A DNA stretch of 64,000 bases from positions 1 through 64,000 of the forward strand of contig NZ_FXXB01000007.1 of NCBI RefSeq assembly GCF_900184245.1. Direction: 5' to 3'. Within the stretch, counting starts at the first letter, position 1. Each line of letters opens with the position of its first letter. The stretch is from Brachybacterium massiliense. Lineage in GTDB: Bacteria > Actinomycetota > Actinomycetes > Actinomycetales > Dermabacteraceae. The notes under the pieces are model-generated. The model was given only the letters and a program-made list of their open reading frames with translations. It ran no database searches and was not told where the DNA came from. Shown in pieces: positions 17,576 through 27,650 of this stretch. Made by a program: the position numbers and the translations under genes.

Positions 17576-18667
17576 TCAGGCGCGGCGTGCGACGCCGGTC
17601 ACCACGTCGGCCATCTGCTCGGCCGCGTCGGTGATCCCGAAGGCGCGGGAGGCCTCGGCCATCGCGGTGAGCCGAGCCGTGTCCTGCATCAGCGGGAGCA
17701 CCCGGGAGCGCAGCCAGGCGGCGTCGAGCTCGGCATCGGGGACCATCAGGGCGCCGCCGGCGGAGACCACCTCCTGCCCGTTCAGGGCCTGCTCCCCGTT
17801 GCCGATCGGCAGCGGCACCAGCACCGCGGGCAGTCCCACGGCCGTGAGCTCGCAGACGGTCCCGGCACCGGAGCGGGTCAGGGCGAGGTCGGCCGCGGCG
17901 TAGGCGTCCTCCATGGCGCTGACGTACTCGAGCACGCGATGTCCCTCGCGCTCGGTGATTCCCTCGGCCTTGCCGCGACCGGTGATGTGCAGGATCTGCA
18001 CCCCGGCGGCGAGGAGGTCCTCGGCGGCCTCGGCGATGGCCGTGTTCAGCCGCAGGGCGCCGAGGGAGCCGCCGGTGGCCAGCAGCACCGGGCGGTCGGG
18101 GGCCAGGCCCAGCTCGCGCCGTGCGCGTTCGCGCTCGGCATCCCGGTCGAGGTGGGCGATGCCCTCGCGCATCGGCATGCCGATCCGACGCGCGCCGGGC
18201 AGGCTCGAGCCGTCGAAGGCGGTGAGCACGGCGGCGGCGCGGCGGGCGCCGAGCCGGTTGGCCAGGCCCGGGCGGCGGTTCGCCTCGTGCACCACCAGCG
18301 GCACCTTCAGCGAGGCGGCGGCGAGATAGGCCGGAGGGCAGACGTAGCCGCCGAAGCCGGCGACCACGTCGATGCGGCGCTCCTTGAGCAGGGTGCGCAC
18401 CTGTCGCAGGGTGCCGGCGAACCGGCCGGGGAAGCGCAGGGCGGCGGCGTTGGGGCGGCGCGGGAAGGGCACCTTGTCGATGGTGGCCAGCTCGTACCCG
18501 GCCGCGGGCACCAGATCGGCCTCGAGACCCTCCTGGGTGCCGAGCACGAGCACCTCGGCCTCGGGGCTGCGGCGGGTGATCTGCGCGGCGGTGGCCAGCA
18601 GCGGGGAGACGTGCCCGGCGCTGCCTCCCCCGGCCAGCAGGATGCGGGGTGCGGAGGTGTGGGACAT
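17576..18667 (-). CDS. murG: Lipid II synthase (GlcNAc transferase) MurG
   Basis: Membrane-associated glycosyltransferase of 363 residues that adds GlcNAc to lipid I. The N-terminal glycine loop is LLAGGGSAGHVSPLLA; the C-terminal GT-B domain has LLATGGSLGALRLN and the UDP-GlcNAc pocket ALTRSGAGTVCELTAVGLP. The start codon overlaps the ftsW stop by one base (TGATG), so translation is coupled. Confidence 0.97.
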   Translation of the reverse strand: MSHTSAPRILLAGGGSAGHVSPLLATAAQITRRSPEAEVLVLGTQEGLEADLVPAAGYELATIDKVPFPRRPNAAALRFPGRFAGTLRQVRTLLKERRIDVVAGFGGYVCPPAYLAAASLKVPLVVHEANRRPGLANRLGARRAAAVLTAFDGSSLPGARRIGMPMREGIAHLDRDAERERARRELGLAPDRPVLLATGGSLGALRLNTAIAEAAEDLLAAGVQILHITGRGKAEGITEREGHRVLEYVSAMEDAYAAADLALTRSGAGTVCELTAVGLPAVLVPLPIGNGEQALNGQEVVSAGGALMVPDAELDAAWLRSRVLPLMQDTARLTAMAEASRAFGITDAAEQMADVVTGVARRA

Positions 18668-20154
18668 CAGGACCTTCGTGACGAGGGGGCGGAACCGCGC
18701 CCACGTCGGCGGCGGGAGCGGGAGGAGCTGGAGCGCGCGGCATTGCTCTTCGGAGCGGGCTTGGCAGCGCCCTTGGCCTTGGCCGCGCCCTTGGGCGTCC
18801 CCTTGCGCGTGCGCTGGGGCGCGGAGCTGCGCGGGGCCGGGGCGGCAGGAGCCGCGGAGTCCTCGCGCGGGGCCGGCAGAATGCTGATCGAGCGGCGCAC
18901 CGAGCTCAGGCGCGCTCCGATCGCCTCCTGCGCCCCCGGCTCGCGGCGGGCGAAGGAGATCAGCAGTCCCAGTGCGGTCATCGAGGCCAGCAGCGCCGAG
19001 CCCCCCGAGGAGATGAAGGGAAGGGGCACGCCGATCACCGGCAGCAGCCCGGTGACCACCATCATGTTCACGAAGGCCTGGCCCAGCAGCCAGGCGCTGA
19101 TGCCGGCGACGGTGATCTGCATGAAGTGGTCGTCGAGCCGGGTGATCATGCGCAGCATGATCAGGGCGAGGGCGGTGAACAGCAGCAGCACGCCGAGGGT
19201 GCCGATCAGGCCGAGCTCCTCGCCGATGATCGCGAAGATGTAGTCGTCCTCGGCGGCGGGCAGGCGCCCCCACTTCTGGCGGGACTGGCCGAGGCCCACG
19301 CCCCACCAGCCTCCCTCGGCCAGGCCCATCAGGCCCTGCTCGGACTGGAGGCAGGAGTCGCCGGGGCAGGTGCCGTGGATCCAGTTGTTGATGCGGGCCA
19401 TGCGGTTGCCGCTGGTGATGGTCAGCGCGATCACGCCGAGCAGACCGGCCGCGCCGGCGGCCATGAACCAGCGCCGCGGGACGCCGGCGACCCAGACCGC
19501 TCCGGCCACGAGCATGCACATCACCAAGGTGGTGCCGAGGTCCTTGCCCCAGACCACCAGGCCGAGGGCCGCGCCCGCGCCCGGGGCCAGCGGGATGAAC
19601 AGGTGGAAGGGCTTGGTCAGCAGCGGGCGCTTGGTCGCGAGCATCGCGCCGAGCCAGACGGCCAGGGCGAGCTTGAGGAACTCCGAGGGCTGCAGGCGCT
19701 GGGAGCCGATCTGGATCCAGTTGCGGTTGCCGTACACCTCGACGCCGAGGCCCGGCACGTGCACCAGGCACTGCAGCAGCAGACCGATCGCGAACAGCAC
19801 CCAGGCCGCGCGCCGGTAGAAGCCGGGCGGCAGCAGGGCCGCGGTCACCATCGCCACCAGGCCCATCACCGCGAAGGTGCCCTGGCGGATCAGGCCGTCG
19901 AAGCCTGAGGCGCCGCGGGAGATGTTGCCCACCGAGCTCGAGGACAGCACCATCACCAGGCCCACGCTCACCAGCAGCGCACCGACCACGATCAGGCCGT
20001 AGAAGTCCAGCGCCGGGGAGCGCAGCCAGTTGCCGAGCCCGTCACGGAGGCGGTCGCCGATGTTGCCGAGCGGCTGCTCCTCGTCGGGGCGCACCACACG
20101 GGTGGAGCGGCGGGCGTCCCCGCGGGACTCCCGTCGTGTGTCCTCCAGCGTCAT
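18667..20154 (-). CDS. ftsW: Septal peptidoglycan polymerase FtsW
   Basis: SEDS-family glycosyltransferase working with FtsI; 495 residues with about ten membrane segments. Family signatures include IQIGSQRLQPSEFLKLALAV, VVWGKDLGTTLVMCMLV and LPVIGVPLPFISSGGSALL. The C-terminal ~80 residues form a cytoplasmic tail rich in Ala, Lys, Arg and Ser (KGAAKPAPKSNAARSSSSRS), as in other actinobacteria. Both ends overlap neighbours (ATGA with murD, TGATG with murG). Confidence 0.96.
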   Translation of the reverse strand: MTLEDTRRESRGDARRSTRVVRPDEEQPLGNIGDRLRDGLGNWLRSPALDFYGLIVVGALLVSVGLVMVLSSSSVGNISRGASGFDGLIRQGTFAVMGLVAMVTAALLPPGFYRRAAWVLFAIGLLLQCLVHVPGLGVEVYGNRNWIQIGSQRLQPSEFLKLALAVWLGAMLATKRPLLTKPFHLFIPLAPGAGAALGLVVWGKDLGTTLVMCMLVAGAVWVAGVPRRWFMAAGAAGLLGVIALTITSGNRMARINNWIHGTCPGDSCLQSEQGLMGLAEGGWWGVGLGQSRQKWGRLPAAEDDYIFAIIGEELGLIGTLGVLLLFTALALIMLRMITRLDDHFMQITVAGISAWLLGQAFVNMMVVTGLLPVIGVPLPFISSGGSALLASMTALGLLISFARREPGAQEAIGARLSSVRRSISILPAPREDSAAPAAPAPRSSAPQRTRKGTPKGAAKAKGAAKPAPKSNAARSSSSRSRRRRGRGSAPSSRRS

Positions 20155-21659
20155 GTGCGCTCTCCTGGCAGTCGGGCCACGGCCTCGGCGAACAGATCCC
20201 CCCGTTCCGCGTAGTCACGGAACTGGTCGATGGAGGCGGCCGCCGGAGCCAGCAGCACCACGTCCCCCGACGTGGCGAGGGCGCGGGCGGCCTGCACCGC
20301 GTCATCCATCAGCCGGGATCGTCCGGCCACGTCGTCAGTGTCGCCCGGATCGATGCGGCGGACGGGGACCTCGGGCGCGTGTCGCGACAGCGCCGCGGTG
20401 AACGGCTCGGCGTCCACTCCCAGCAGCACCACAGCGGCGAGCCGGTCGCGCACGGCCGCGACGAGTCCGTCGAGGTCCGCGCCCTTGGTGTCGCCGCCGG
20501 CGACCCAGACGGCCCGCTCGGCCGAGCGCAGGGACGCCGCGGCGGCGGCCGGGTTGGTGGCCTTGGTGTCGTCGACGAAGTCGATGCCGTCGACGGTGGC
20601 CAGATGCTGGGCGCGGTGCGATCCCATCCGGTAGGCGCGCAGTCCGTCGCGCACCGCATGGGCCTCGACGCCGTGCGCACGGGCCAGCGCGGCGGCCGCG
20701 AGGGCGTCGAGCACCAGGTGCGGACCGGCGCCCTGCGGGCCCAGGTGCGCGAGGTCCTCGAGGGTCGCGAGCTCGGCGGCAGAGCTGCGCCGCTCGGGGT
20801 GGAAGGCGCGGTCCACCAGGATCCCGTCGATCACGCCGAGCTGGGAGAGCCCGGGCGGGCCGAGCGTGAGGCCGACGGCGCGGGCGCCCTCGACCACATC
20901 CGCCTCCTCGACCAGGTGGAGGGTGGTGGGGTCGGCGACGCTGTACACGCAGGCGGTGCGCACGCCCTCGAAGATCCGGCCCTTGGCCTGGGCGTAGGCC
21001 TCGGTCCCGCCGTGCCAGTCGAGGTGGTCGGCGCTCACGTTGAGCACCACGGCCGCCTCGCAGTCCAGATGCTCGGTCCAGTGCAGCTGGAAGCTGGACA
21101 GCTCGAGGGCGAGCACGTCGAAGCCCTCGGGGTCCAGGGCCGCCTCGATCACCGGCAGGCCGACGTTGCCGCACGCGACGGCGCGCAGCCCGGCGTGCTG
21201 GAGGATCGACTCGAGCATGGTGACGGTGGTGGTCTTGCCGTTGGTGCCGGTGATGCCGAGCCAGGCGGGCCCGTCGGCCGCCTGCATGCGTCGGGCCAGC
21301 TCGATCTCGCTCCACACGGGGATCCCGGCGTCGGCGGCGGCGCGCAGCAGCGGCTGGTCCGGGCGCCAGCCCGGGGAGGTGACCACCAGGTCGATCTCGC
21401 GATCCTGGGGCAGGGCGCGGGTGTGCTCCGCGCCGAGGCGGAACTCGACGCCGAGCACCTCGAGGATCTGAGCGCGCTCGCGGATCTCGGGGCTGTCGGC
21501 GCCGTCGACCACGAGCACGTGCGCGCCGCGCTGCATGGTCTGATCCGCGATCGCGAAGCCAGAGACGCCGAAGCCGGTGACCAGGATGCCCAGACCGCCG
21601 ACGTCCAGGCCCGGCCAGGCCCGCTCGAGGACGGGGACCGTGGGCTGGAGGCTGGTCAT
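20151..21659 (-). CDS. murD: UDP-N-acetylmuramoylalanine--D-glutamate ligase
   Basis: Adds D-glutamate to UDP-MurNAc-L-Ala; 502 residues. Motifs in order: LVTGFGVSGFAIADQ, the ATP loop GITGTNGKTTTVTML, VLNVSADHLDWHGG and the C-terminal FVDDTKATNPAAA, where a lysine contacts substrate. Coupled to mraY (ATGA) and ftsW (ATGA). Confidence 0.97.
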   Translation of the reverse strand: MTSLQPTVPVLERAWPGLDVGGLGILVTGFGVSGFAIADQTMQRGAHVLVVDGADSPEIRERAQILEVLGVEFRLGAEHTRALPQDREIDLVVTSPGWRPDQPLLRAAADAGIPVWSEIELARRMQAADGPAWLGITGTNGKTTTVTMLESILQHAGLRAVACGNVGLPVIEAALDPEGFDVLALELSSFQLHWTEHLDCEAAVVLNVSADHLDWHGGTEAYAQAKGRIFEGVRTACVYSVADPTTLHLVEEADVVEGARAVGLTLGPPGLSQLGVIDGILVDRAFHPERRSSAAELATLEDLAHLGPQGAGPHLVLDALAAAALARAHGVEAHAVRDGLRAYRMGSHRAQHLATVDGIDFVDDTKATNPAAAAASLRSAERAVWVAGGDTKGADLDGLVAAVRDRLAAVVLLGVDAEPFTAALSRHAPEVPVRRIDPGDTDDVAGRSRLMDDAVQAARALATSGDVVLLAPAAASIDQFRDYAERGDLFAEAVARLPGERT

Positions 21660-22756
21660 GAGGTGAGCCTCGGCAGGGCGTCGAGGTAGAAGATCCCCAG
21701 GCCGAAGCCGGCGAGGATCCCGGCGACGATCCAGAAGCGCACCACGATGGTGACCTCGTTCCAGCCCTTGAGCTCGAAGTGGTGCTGCAGCGGCGCCATC
21801 CGGAAGACGCGCTTGCCCGTCGCCTTGAAGCTCGTGACCTGGATGATCACGGACAGCGAGATGATCACGAACAGGCCGCCGATGATCGCGCCGAGGATCT
21901 CGGTGCGGGAGATGATGGTCATGCCGGCGATCGCACCGCCCAGTGCGAGCGAGCCGGTGTCACCCATGAAGATCTTCGCGGGCGAGGTGTTCCACCACAG
22001 GAAGCCCACCAGCGCGCCGATCACGGCGGCGCACAGCACGGCGGTGTCCAGCGGGTCGCGGGCGTCGTAGCAGTGCACCACGCCCCCGGCGTCGAGGTCG
22101 ACGTTGCACACCTGGCGCCACTGCCAGAAGCTGATGATCAGATATGCGGCGGTGAAGATGATGGTCGCGCCGCTGGCCAGGCCGTCGAGCCCGTCGGTGA
22201 GGTTCACGCCGTTGGACCACGCGGCGACCAGGAAGTTCGCCCAGATCGCGAAGAGCAGGAAGCCCACCACGGTGCCGAGGAACGCCAGGTCGAGCCAGGG
22301 GATGTCCCGCACGAAGGAGATCTGGGTGGAGGCGGGGGTGTTGCCGTTCTCGTCCGGGAACAGCAGCGCGAGCACCGCGAAGGCGGTGGCGACCACGAAC
22401 TGTCCCAGCAGCTTGTAGCGGGGCCGCAGGCCCGTGCTGTCCTGCTGGGAGATCTTCAGGTAGTCGTCGAGGAAGCCGACCACGCCGAGACCCACCATGA
22501 GGAACAGCACCAGCAGCACCGAGACGCTGGGGGTGGTCCACAGCACCAGGTGCGTGAGGAAGTAGGCGCCCAGGACGGACAGGATGATCGCGACGCCGCC
22601 CATGGTGGGGGTGCCGCGCTTGGTGGCGTGGGTGGTGGGGCCGTCGTCGCGCACGAACTGGCCGTAGCCGCGGCGCTGGAGCACCTTGATGAACAGGGGC
22701 GTGCCCAGGATCGACATGAACAGGGCGACGGCACCGGAGATGATGATCGCGATCAC
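21656..22756 (-). CDS. mraY: Phospho-N-acetylmuramoyl-pentapeptide transferase
   Basis: Makes lipid I on undecaprenyl phosphate in the membrane; 366 residues with about ten membrane segments. Signatures: GPTTHATKRGTPTMGG near the N-terminus, the DDYLKI motif with catalytic aspartates, NLTDGLDGLASG and MGDTGSLALGG, and LQHHFELKGWNE near the end. The GTG start overlaps the murF stop (GTGA). Confidence 0.97.
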   Translation of the reverse strand: MIAIIISGAVALFMSILGTPLFIKVLQRRGYGQFVRDDGPTTHATKRGTPTMGGVAIILSVLGAYFLTHLVLWTTPSVSVLLVLFLMVGLGVVGFLDDYLKISQQDSTGLRPRYKLLGQFVVATAFAVLALLFPDENGNTPASTQISFVRDIPWLDLAFLGTVVGFLLFAIWANFLVAAWSNGVNLTDGLDGLASGATIIFTAAYLIISFWQWRQVCNVDLDAGGVVHCYDARDPLDTAVLCAAVIGALVGFLWWNTSPAKIFMGDTGSLALGGAIAGMTIISRTEILGAIIGGLFVIISLSVIIQVTSFKATGKRVFRMAPLQHHFELKGWNEVTIVVRFWIVAGILAGFGLGIFYLDALPRLTS

Positions 22757-24225
22757 TGCTGGTCTCCGTTCTGCGTCGTCCCGGCGGATCCGTCGCGCCG
22801 TGCGAGGTGCTCGACGAGGGGGCCGGCGATCCGCCGCAGGCCCGCGTCACGGGAGGACTTCAGCAGCACCGCATCGCCGGGCTGCACGGTCCGTTCTAGC
22901 ACAGCGATCGCCTCCTCGACGGTGTCGAGGTACTCGGACTCGCCGCCGAAGCTGCCCTCGAGGCTCGCCCCGTGGTGGATCGGTGCGGCGCCGTCCCCGA
23001 CGGAGTAGAGCTGGGAGATGTTCAGGCGCACCGCGAGGCGGCCGATCTCGTCGTGCAGGCGCACGCTGTCCGGACCGAGCTCGAGCATCTCGCCGAGCAC
23101 GGCGATGGTGCGGTGGGTGCGACCGAGGTGGGCGAGAGTCTTGAGCGCCTGGCGCATCGAGTCGGGGTTGGCGTTGTAGGCATCGTCGATGACCAGCACT
23201 CCCCCGGCCTCGAGCGCCTGCATCCGCTGCCCGGAGGCGAGGGTCGCGCCCTCGAGCGCGGCCGCGGCCTCGGCCGGGGCGACCCCGGCTACCAGCGCAG
23301 CGGTGAGCGCCGCCAGGACGTTCGCGGCCTGGTGCTCGCCCAGCAGGTCGGGGTGGACGCCGAAGCGGCCGGTAGGCACGGGCTGCCCGTGCAGGGTGGT
23401 CAGGCCCTCGGGGACGACCAGGTCGAAGCGCACGCGGGCGCGCTCGTCGAGGGTCAGCTCCGCGCCGCGCACGTCGCCGTCGGTGATGCCCCAGGTGACC
23501 ACCGGCGCCGGGGAGCGCTGTGCCATCGCGGCGACCAGCCGGTCCTCGGCGTTCAGGATCGCGCGGCCCTCCGGGGCGAGCGCCTCGACCAGCTCGCCCT
23601 TCGCCTGGGCGATCGCGTCGACGCTGCCGAACTCTCCGATGTGGGCGGAGCCGACGTTGAGCACGAGCGAGATGTCGGGCCGGGCGATGTCGGTGAGCTG
23701 TGCGATGTGGCCGATGCCGCGGGCGCCCATCTCGAGCACCAGGAAACGGGTCTGCGCGCCCAGGCGCAGCACCGTCAGGGGCAGTCCGAGCTCGTTGTTG
23801 AAGCTTCCGGCGGGGGCGATGGTGGTGCCGTGGGCGCCCAGGATCGTGCCGAGCAGGTCCTTGGTGCCGGTCTTGCCGGCGCTGCCGGTGACGGCGAGGA
23901 CCACCAGCTGCGGGTTCTCGCGGCGTGCGCGGCCCAGCTGCTCGCGGGCGAGGAGGGACAGCGCCGTGCGCACGTCATCGACGCGCACCGCGGGCACGCC
24001 GCGCTCCTCGGTGACGAGGCTGAGCGCCGCCCCCGCACGGTGGGCGGCGTCGAGGAAGTCGTGGCCGTCGGCGTTCTCGCCGAGGAACGCGGCGAAGAGA
24101 TCACCGGGGCCCACCTCGCGGGAGTCGATCTGCGCGACCCCGGTGACGAGCTCGTCACCTGTCGCGCCTCCCACGAGTGCGCCGCCCGTCAGGGCGGCGA
24201 TATCCCGTGCCGTGATCTGGAGCAT
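22753..24225 (-). CDS. murF: UDP-N-acetylmuramoyl-tripeptide--D-Ala-D-Ala ligase
   Basis: Adds D-Ala-D-Ala to complete the muropeptide; 490 residues. Seen: FAAFLGENADGHDFL in the N-terminal domain, the ATP loop AVTGSAGKTGTKDLL, VLNVGSAHIGEFGS, and VIDDAYNANPDSMRQAL. The ATG at 24225 begins the conserved fold (MLQITARDIAALTGG) four bases after the murE stop. An alternative ATG at 24243 would overlap murE by 14 bases. Confidence 0.95.
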   Translation of the reverse strand: MLQITARDIAALTGGALVGGATGDELVTGVAQIDSREVGPGDLFAAFLGENADGHDFLDAAHRAGAALSLVTEERGVPAVRVDDVRTALSLLAREQLGRARRENPQLVVLAVTGSAGKTGTKDLLGTILGAHGTTIAPAGSFNNELGLPLTVLRLGAQTRFLVLEMGARGIGHIAQLTDIARPDISLVLNVGSAHIGEFGSVDAIAQAKGELVEALAPEGRAILNAEDRLVAAMAQRSPAPVVTWGITDGDVRGAELTLDERARVRFDLVVPEGLTTLHGQPVPTGRFGVHPDLLGEHQAANVLAALTAALVAGVAPAEAAAALEGATLASGQRMQALEAGGVLVIDDAYNANPDSMRQALKTLAHLGRTHRTIAVLGEMLELGPDSVRLHDEIGRLAVRLNISQLYSVGDGAAPIHHGASLEGSFGGESEYLDTVEEAIAVLERTVQPGDAVLLKSSRDAGLRRIAGPLVEHLARRDGSAGTTQNGDQQ

Positions 24226-24229
24226 GCTC

Positions 24230-25813
24230 TCAGCGTCCTTCATCCGTGCGGTCGGCGTCGGTGCCCGTTCGCGCCCTCGGCGCACTCCTCAGAGCATCGC
24301 GCAGCCGGAGGCGGTCATCGAACGGATGGACGATATCCCCGATCTGCTGTCCGGTCTCGGCTCCCTTGCCCGCGACGAGGATGGTGTCGGACACGTCGGC
24401 CAGCGCAGCGGCCAGCGCGATCGCCTCTCCGCGCCCTCCCACCTCGTGGACCTGCGCCTTCGTGGCATCCGGGATGCCGTCGAGCACCTGACGGCGGATC
24501 GAGGCGGGGTCCTCGGTGCGGGGGTTGTCGTCCGTGACGATCACCACGTCCGCGAGCCGTGCGGCGACCTCGCCCATGCGGGGGCGCTTCGTCCGGTCAC
24601 GGTCGCCACCCGCACCCATCACGACCAGCAGCCGCCCGGTGCCGGGAATCGCGCGGAGGGTCTCGAGAGCCTGCTCGAGGGCGTCGGGGGTGTGCGAGTA
24701 GTCGACCACGCCGCGACGCGGAGTATGGGCCACCGGCTCCATCCGGCCGGGCACGATGCCAGCCTCCCCGAGGGTGCGGACCACCTCGGGGCCCGAGTGC
24801 CCGAGGGCCTCCAGCAGCAGCACCGAGGCCAAGGTGTTGGCGACGTAGTGGCGTCCCGGCAGAGCGGCGTGCAGGGTGCGGGTCCCGTCCGGGCCCTCGA
24901 CGGTGAAGTCGGAGCCGTAGTCGCCGGCGCGGATCTCCCGCACCCGGTGGTCCGCCTCGATCCCCTCACGGGTGGCGTAGGTGGTCACCGGGATCGTCGC
25001 CTCGCGGGCGAGCCTGCGACCCCATTCGTCATCGACGCAGACCACTGCACGCCGCGCATGCTCTGGGGTGAACAGCAGGCGCTTGGCCTCGTAGTAGGCC
25101 TCCATCGTGCCGTGGAAGTCGAGGTGGTCCTGGGTGAGGTTGGTGAAGCAGACGGCGTCGAAGACCACCTCGTCCGCACGGTGCAGCACCATGGCGTGGC
25201 TGGAGACCTCCATCGAGACCAGCTCGACCTGGTCCTCGACCATGCGCGCGAGCAGGCCGTGCAACTCGGGGGCCTCGGGAGTGGTGCGGACGGTGCCGAT
25301 CGCGTGGTCGGCGCCCTGGGCGTCCCGGTACGCGGTGCCGCTGGTGCCCACCGACCCGGCGGCGACGCCGAGGGCGTGCAGGGTGCGGGTGACGGCGGTG
25401 GTGATCGAGGTCTTGCCGTTGGTGCCGGTGACGCCGAGGGTGGTGAGCTTCGCCGCGGGGCGGTCGTGCACCAGCGCGGCGGCGAGGGCGGTGGCCGCGC
25501 GGGGATCCTCGACCACCAGCGCGGGAAGTCCGGCGGCCTCGCAGCGCGCGCGCCCTGCCGGGTCGGTGAGCGCGAGGACGGCGCCGAGACTCTTGGCCTG
25601 GGCGGCGAACTGCGCACCGTGCGCGGTGGCGCCGGGCAGCGCGCACCACAGGTCTCCGGGCTCGACGGAGCGGGAATCGAGGGTGACGCCGTTCAGGGCG
25701 ATCTCCGTCTGCGGAGCGGTCGTTCCGAGGACGCGGGCGAGGTCGCTCGCGCTCACACCGACGGGGCGGCGGGGGCGGGGCGGTTCGAGCGCGGGCTCGT
25801 GCAGTCGGCTCAT
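24230..25813 (-). CDS. murE: UDP-MurNAc-tripeptide synthetase, meso-diaminopimelate type
   Basis: Adds the third stem-peptide residue; 527 residues. The ATP loop is GVTGTNGKTSITTA (128-141), followed by FTNLTQDHLDFHGTMEAYY and the C-terminal VVDYSHTPDALEQAL. The substrate motif reads DDNPRTEDP; DNPR is the signature of meso-diaminopimelate-adding MurE, where lysine-adding enzymes differ at the Arg. This agrees with dapA, dapB and dapF nearby. The start overlaps the ftsI stop (ATGA). Confidence 0.96.
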   Translation of the reverse strand: MSRLHEPALEPPRPRRPVGVSASDLARVLGTTAPQTEIALNGVTLDSRSVEPGDLWCALPGATAHGAQFAAQAKSLGAVLALTDPAGRARCEAAGLPALVVEDPRAATALAAALVHDRPAAKLTTLGVTGTNGKTSITTAVTRTLHALGVAAGSVGTSGTAYRDAQGADHAIGTVRTTPEAPELHGLLARMVEDQVELVSMEVSSHAMVLHRADEVVFDAVCFTNLTQDHLDFHGTMEAYYEAKRLLFTPEHARRAVVCVDDEWGRRLAREATIPVTTYATREGIEADHRVREIRAGDYGSDFTVEGPDGTRTLHAALPGRHYVANTLASVLLLEALGHSGPEVVRTLGEAGIVPGRMEPVAHTPRRGVVDYSHTPDALEQALETLRAIPGTGRLLVVMGAGGDRDRTKRPRMGEVAARLADVVIVTDDNPRTEDPASIRRQVLDGIPDATKAQVHEVGGRGEAIALAAALADVSDTILVAGKGAETGQQIGDIVHPFDDRLRLRDALRSAPRARTGTDADRTDEGR

Positions 25814-27648
25814 GACTCCTGCCCCCATTCGTTCTCGAGCTCGCGACCGGCCACGCCCGTCGGGGCGATGCCCTGGTTCTGCAGCGCGAAGGTGGTGAGC
25901 TCGGAGAAGGCGGGTGCGGCGGAGCGGCTGCCGGAGATGAAGGTGTCCAGGCCGAAGAGGAACACGCCGACCACCAGGTTCGGATCATCCGCGGGCGCGA
26001 AGCCGATGAAGGATGCGGTGTAGGTGCCGTCGCCCACCTGCGCGGTGCCGGACTTCCCGGCGACGGCGTAGCCGGTGACGCTCGCCGAGGAGCGGCCGTC
26101 CTCGACGGCGTTGTCCATCAGCTGGAGCATCGTCTCGGCGGTGCCGCTGGAGACGACGCGGGTCCTCTCGGGCTCGCCGAGGGGGCGCACCGAGCCGTCG
26201 TCCTGGCGGGTGCCGGCGATCAGGGAGGGCTGGACGCGCACACCGTCGTTGGCGAAGGTGCCCACGGCGGAGACCATCTGCAGGGCGTTGACGCTGTATC
26301 CCTGGCCGAAGGAGGTGGTGTAGCGGGTGCGGCCGGTCCAGTCCTCGGCAGGGTGGACGAGCCCGGAGGACTCCCCGGGCAGCTCCACGCCGGTGGCCTC
26401 ACCGAGCCCGAAGGCCCTGAGGTAGTCGTGGCGCACCTGCGGGGTGAGGGTCTCGGAGATCTGCACGGTGCCCACGTTCGAGCTGTTCTTGAGCACGCCG
26501 GCGAGGGTGAGCTGCTGATCCTCGTGGTAGCGGGAGTCCTTGACCCGGTGCCCGTCGAACCACATCTCGTAAGGGATCTCGTACTCGGTCTCGGGGGTGA
26601 CCGTGCCCTCCTCGAGCGCGGCGGCGAGGGTGAACAGCTTGCCCGTCGAGCCGGGCTCGAAGACGTTGGAGATCGAGCGGTTGCCGCGGTCCTGCTCCTC
26701 GGCGGCGCCGGGATCGTTCGGATCGTAGGTGGGGTACTCCGCGAGCGAGAGCACCTCCCCGGTCTTGGCGTTGTAGACCACGGCGCTGCCGCCGGTCGCG
26801 CCCCACTGCTCGACCGCTCCGGCGACGATCTGCTGCGATTTCCACTGCAGGTCGCGGTCGATCGTCAGGACGACGTCGCTGCCGTTCTCGGCGGGGATCG
26901 TCTCCTGCTTGCCGGTGGGGATGATCTGTCCCTGGGCGCCGCGCTCGTAGGTGGTCTTGCCGGCGGTGCCCCGCAGCTCGTCGTCGAAGGAGAGCTCGGC
27001 GCCCGCCAGGGCGGTGCCGTCGGAGCCGACGAAGCCCAGGATGTTCCCGGCCACGGAGCCGGCCGGGTAGATGCGATCGGCCACGGGGTCCGAGCCGATG
27101 CCCGGGATCCTCAGGGACATCGCGGCGTCCCGCACCTCGGGCTCGACGTTCTTGCGCAGGTAGGAGAAGCCGGCATCGCCGGTGAGGGCCTCCTCGGTGC
27201 GGGAGACGGACCAGCCGAGCACGGGAGCGAGCTCCACCGCCGCGGCCTCGACCCCCGTGACCTCGGCGGTCTTCGAGTTCTCGAGGTACTCGTCCACCTG
27301 CATCTGGTTGACCCACAGGTCGTAGCGCTGGACCGAGCTGGCCAGCACCGTCCCGTTGCGATCGGTGATCTCTCCGCGCAGCGCGGGGATGGTGCGGGTG
27401 ACGGTGCGCTGGGCGACGGCGTCCTCGGCGCGGGCGCTCGCGTCCAGTCCCTGCACCCAGATGAGGCGTCCCGACAGCAGCAGCACGCCCACCATGATCA
27501 GGCTGATGATGAGGCGGTGGCGCTGGGAGGGCTCCCCCAGCCGGGCCCGCGGGATCCTCGCACTCACCGCACCGCCTGATCGAGGAGGGCGGGGAGCACC
27601 CGCGGAGCGGGTGGTCTTCTTCCTGCCGTTCCTGCGCGGTGAGGTCAT
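25810..27648 (-). CDS. ftsI: Septal transpeptidase FtsI (PBP3, class B PBP)
   Basis: Cross-links septal peptidoglycan; 612 residues. A basic cytoplasmic tail is followed by one membrane segment (about 46-66, LIISLIMVGVLLLSGRLIWV), the PBP dimer domain (IPALRGEITDRNGTVLA) and the transpeptidase domain with STGK (334-337, nucleophilic Ser), SSN (389-391) and KSGT (532-535). All catalytic motifs are intact. It begins two bases after the ftsL stop. Confidence 0.97.
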   Translation of the reverse strand: MTSPRRNGRKKTTRSAGAPRPPRSGGAVSARIPRARLGEPSQRHRLIISLIMVGVLLLSGRLIWVQGLDASARAEDAVAQRTVTRTIPALRGEITDRNGTVLASSVQRYDLWVNQMQVDEYLENSKTAEVTGVEAAAVELAPVLGWSVSRTEEALTGDAGFSYLRKNVEPEVRDAAMSLRIPGIGSDPVADRIYPAGSVAGNILGFVGSDGTALAGAELSFDDELRGTAGKTTYERGAQGQIIPTGKQETIPAENGSDVVLTIDRDLQWKSQQIVAGAVEQWGATGGSAVVYNAKTGEVLSLAEYPTYDPNDPGAAEEQDRGNRSISNVFEPGSTGKLFTLAAALEEGTVTPETEYEIPYEMWFDGHRVKDSRYHEDQQLTLAGVLKNSSNVGTVQISETLTPQVRHDYLRAFGLGEATGVELPGESSGLVHPAEDWTGRTRYTTSFGQGYSVNALQMVSAVGTFANDGVRVQPSLIAGTRQDDGSVRPLGEPERTRVVSSGTAETMLQLMDNAVEDGRSSASVTGYAVAGKSGTAQVGDGTYTASFIGFAPADDPNLVVGVFLFGLDTFISGSRSAAPAFSELTTFALQNQGIAPTGVAGRELENEWGQES

Positions 27649-27650
27649 CC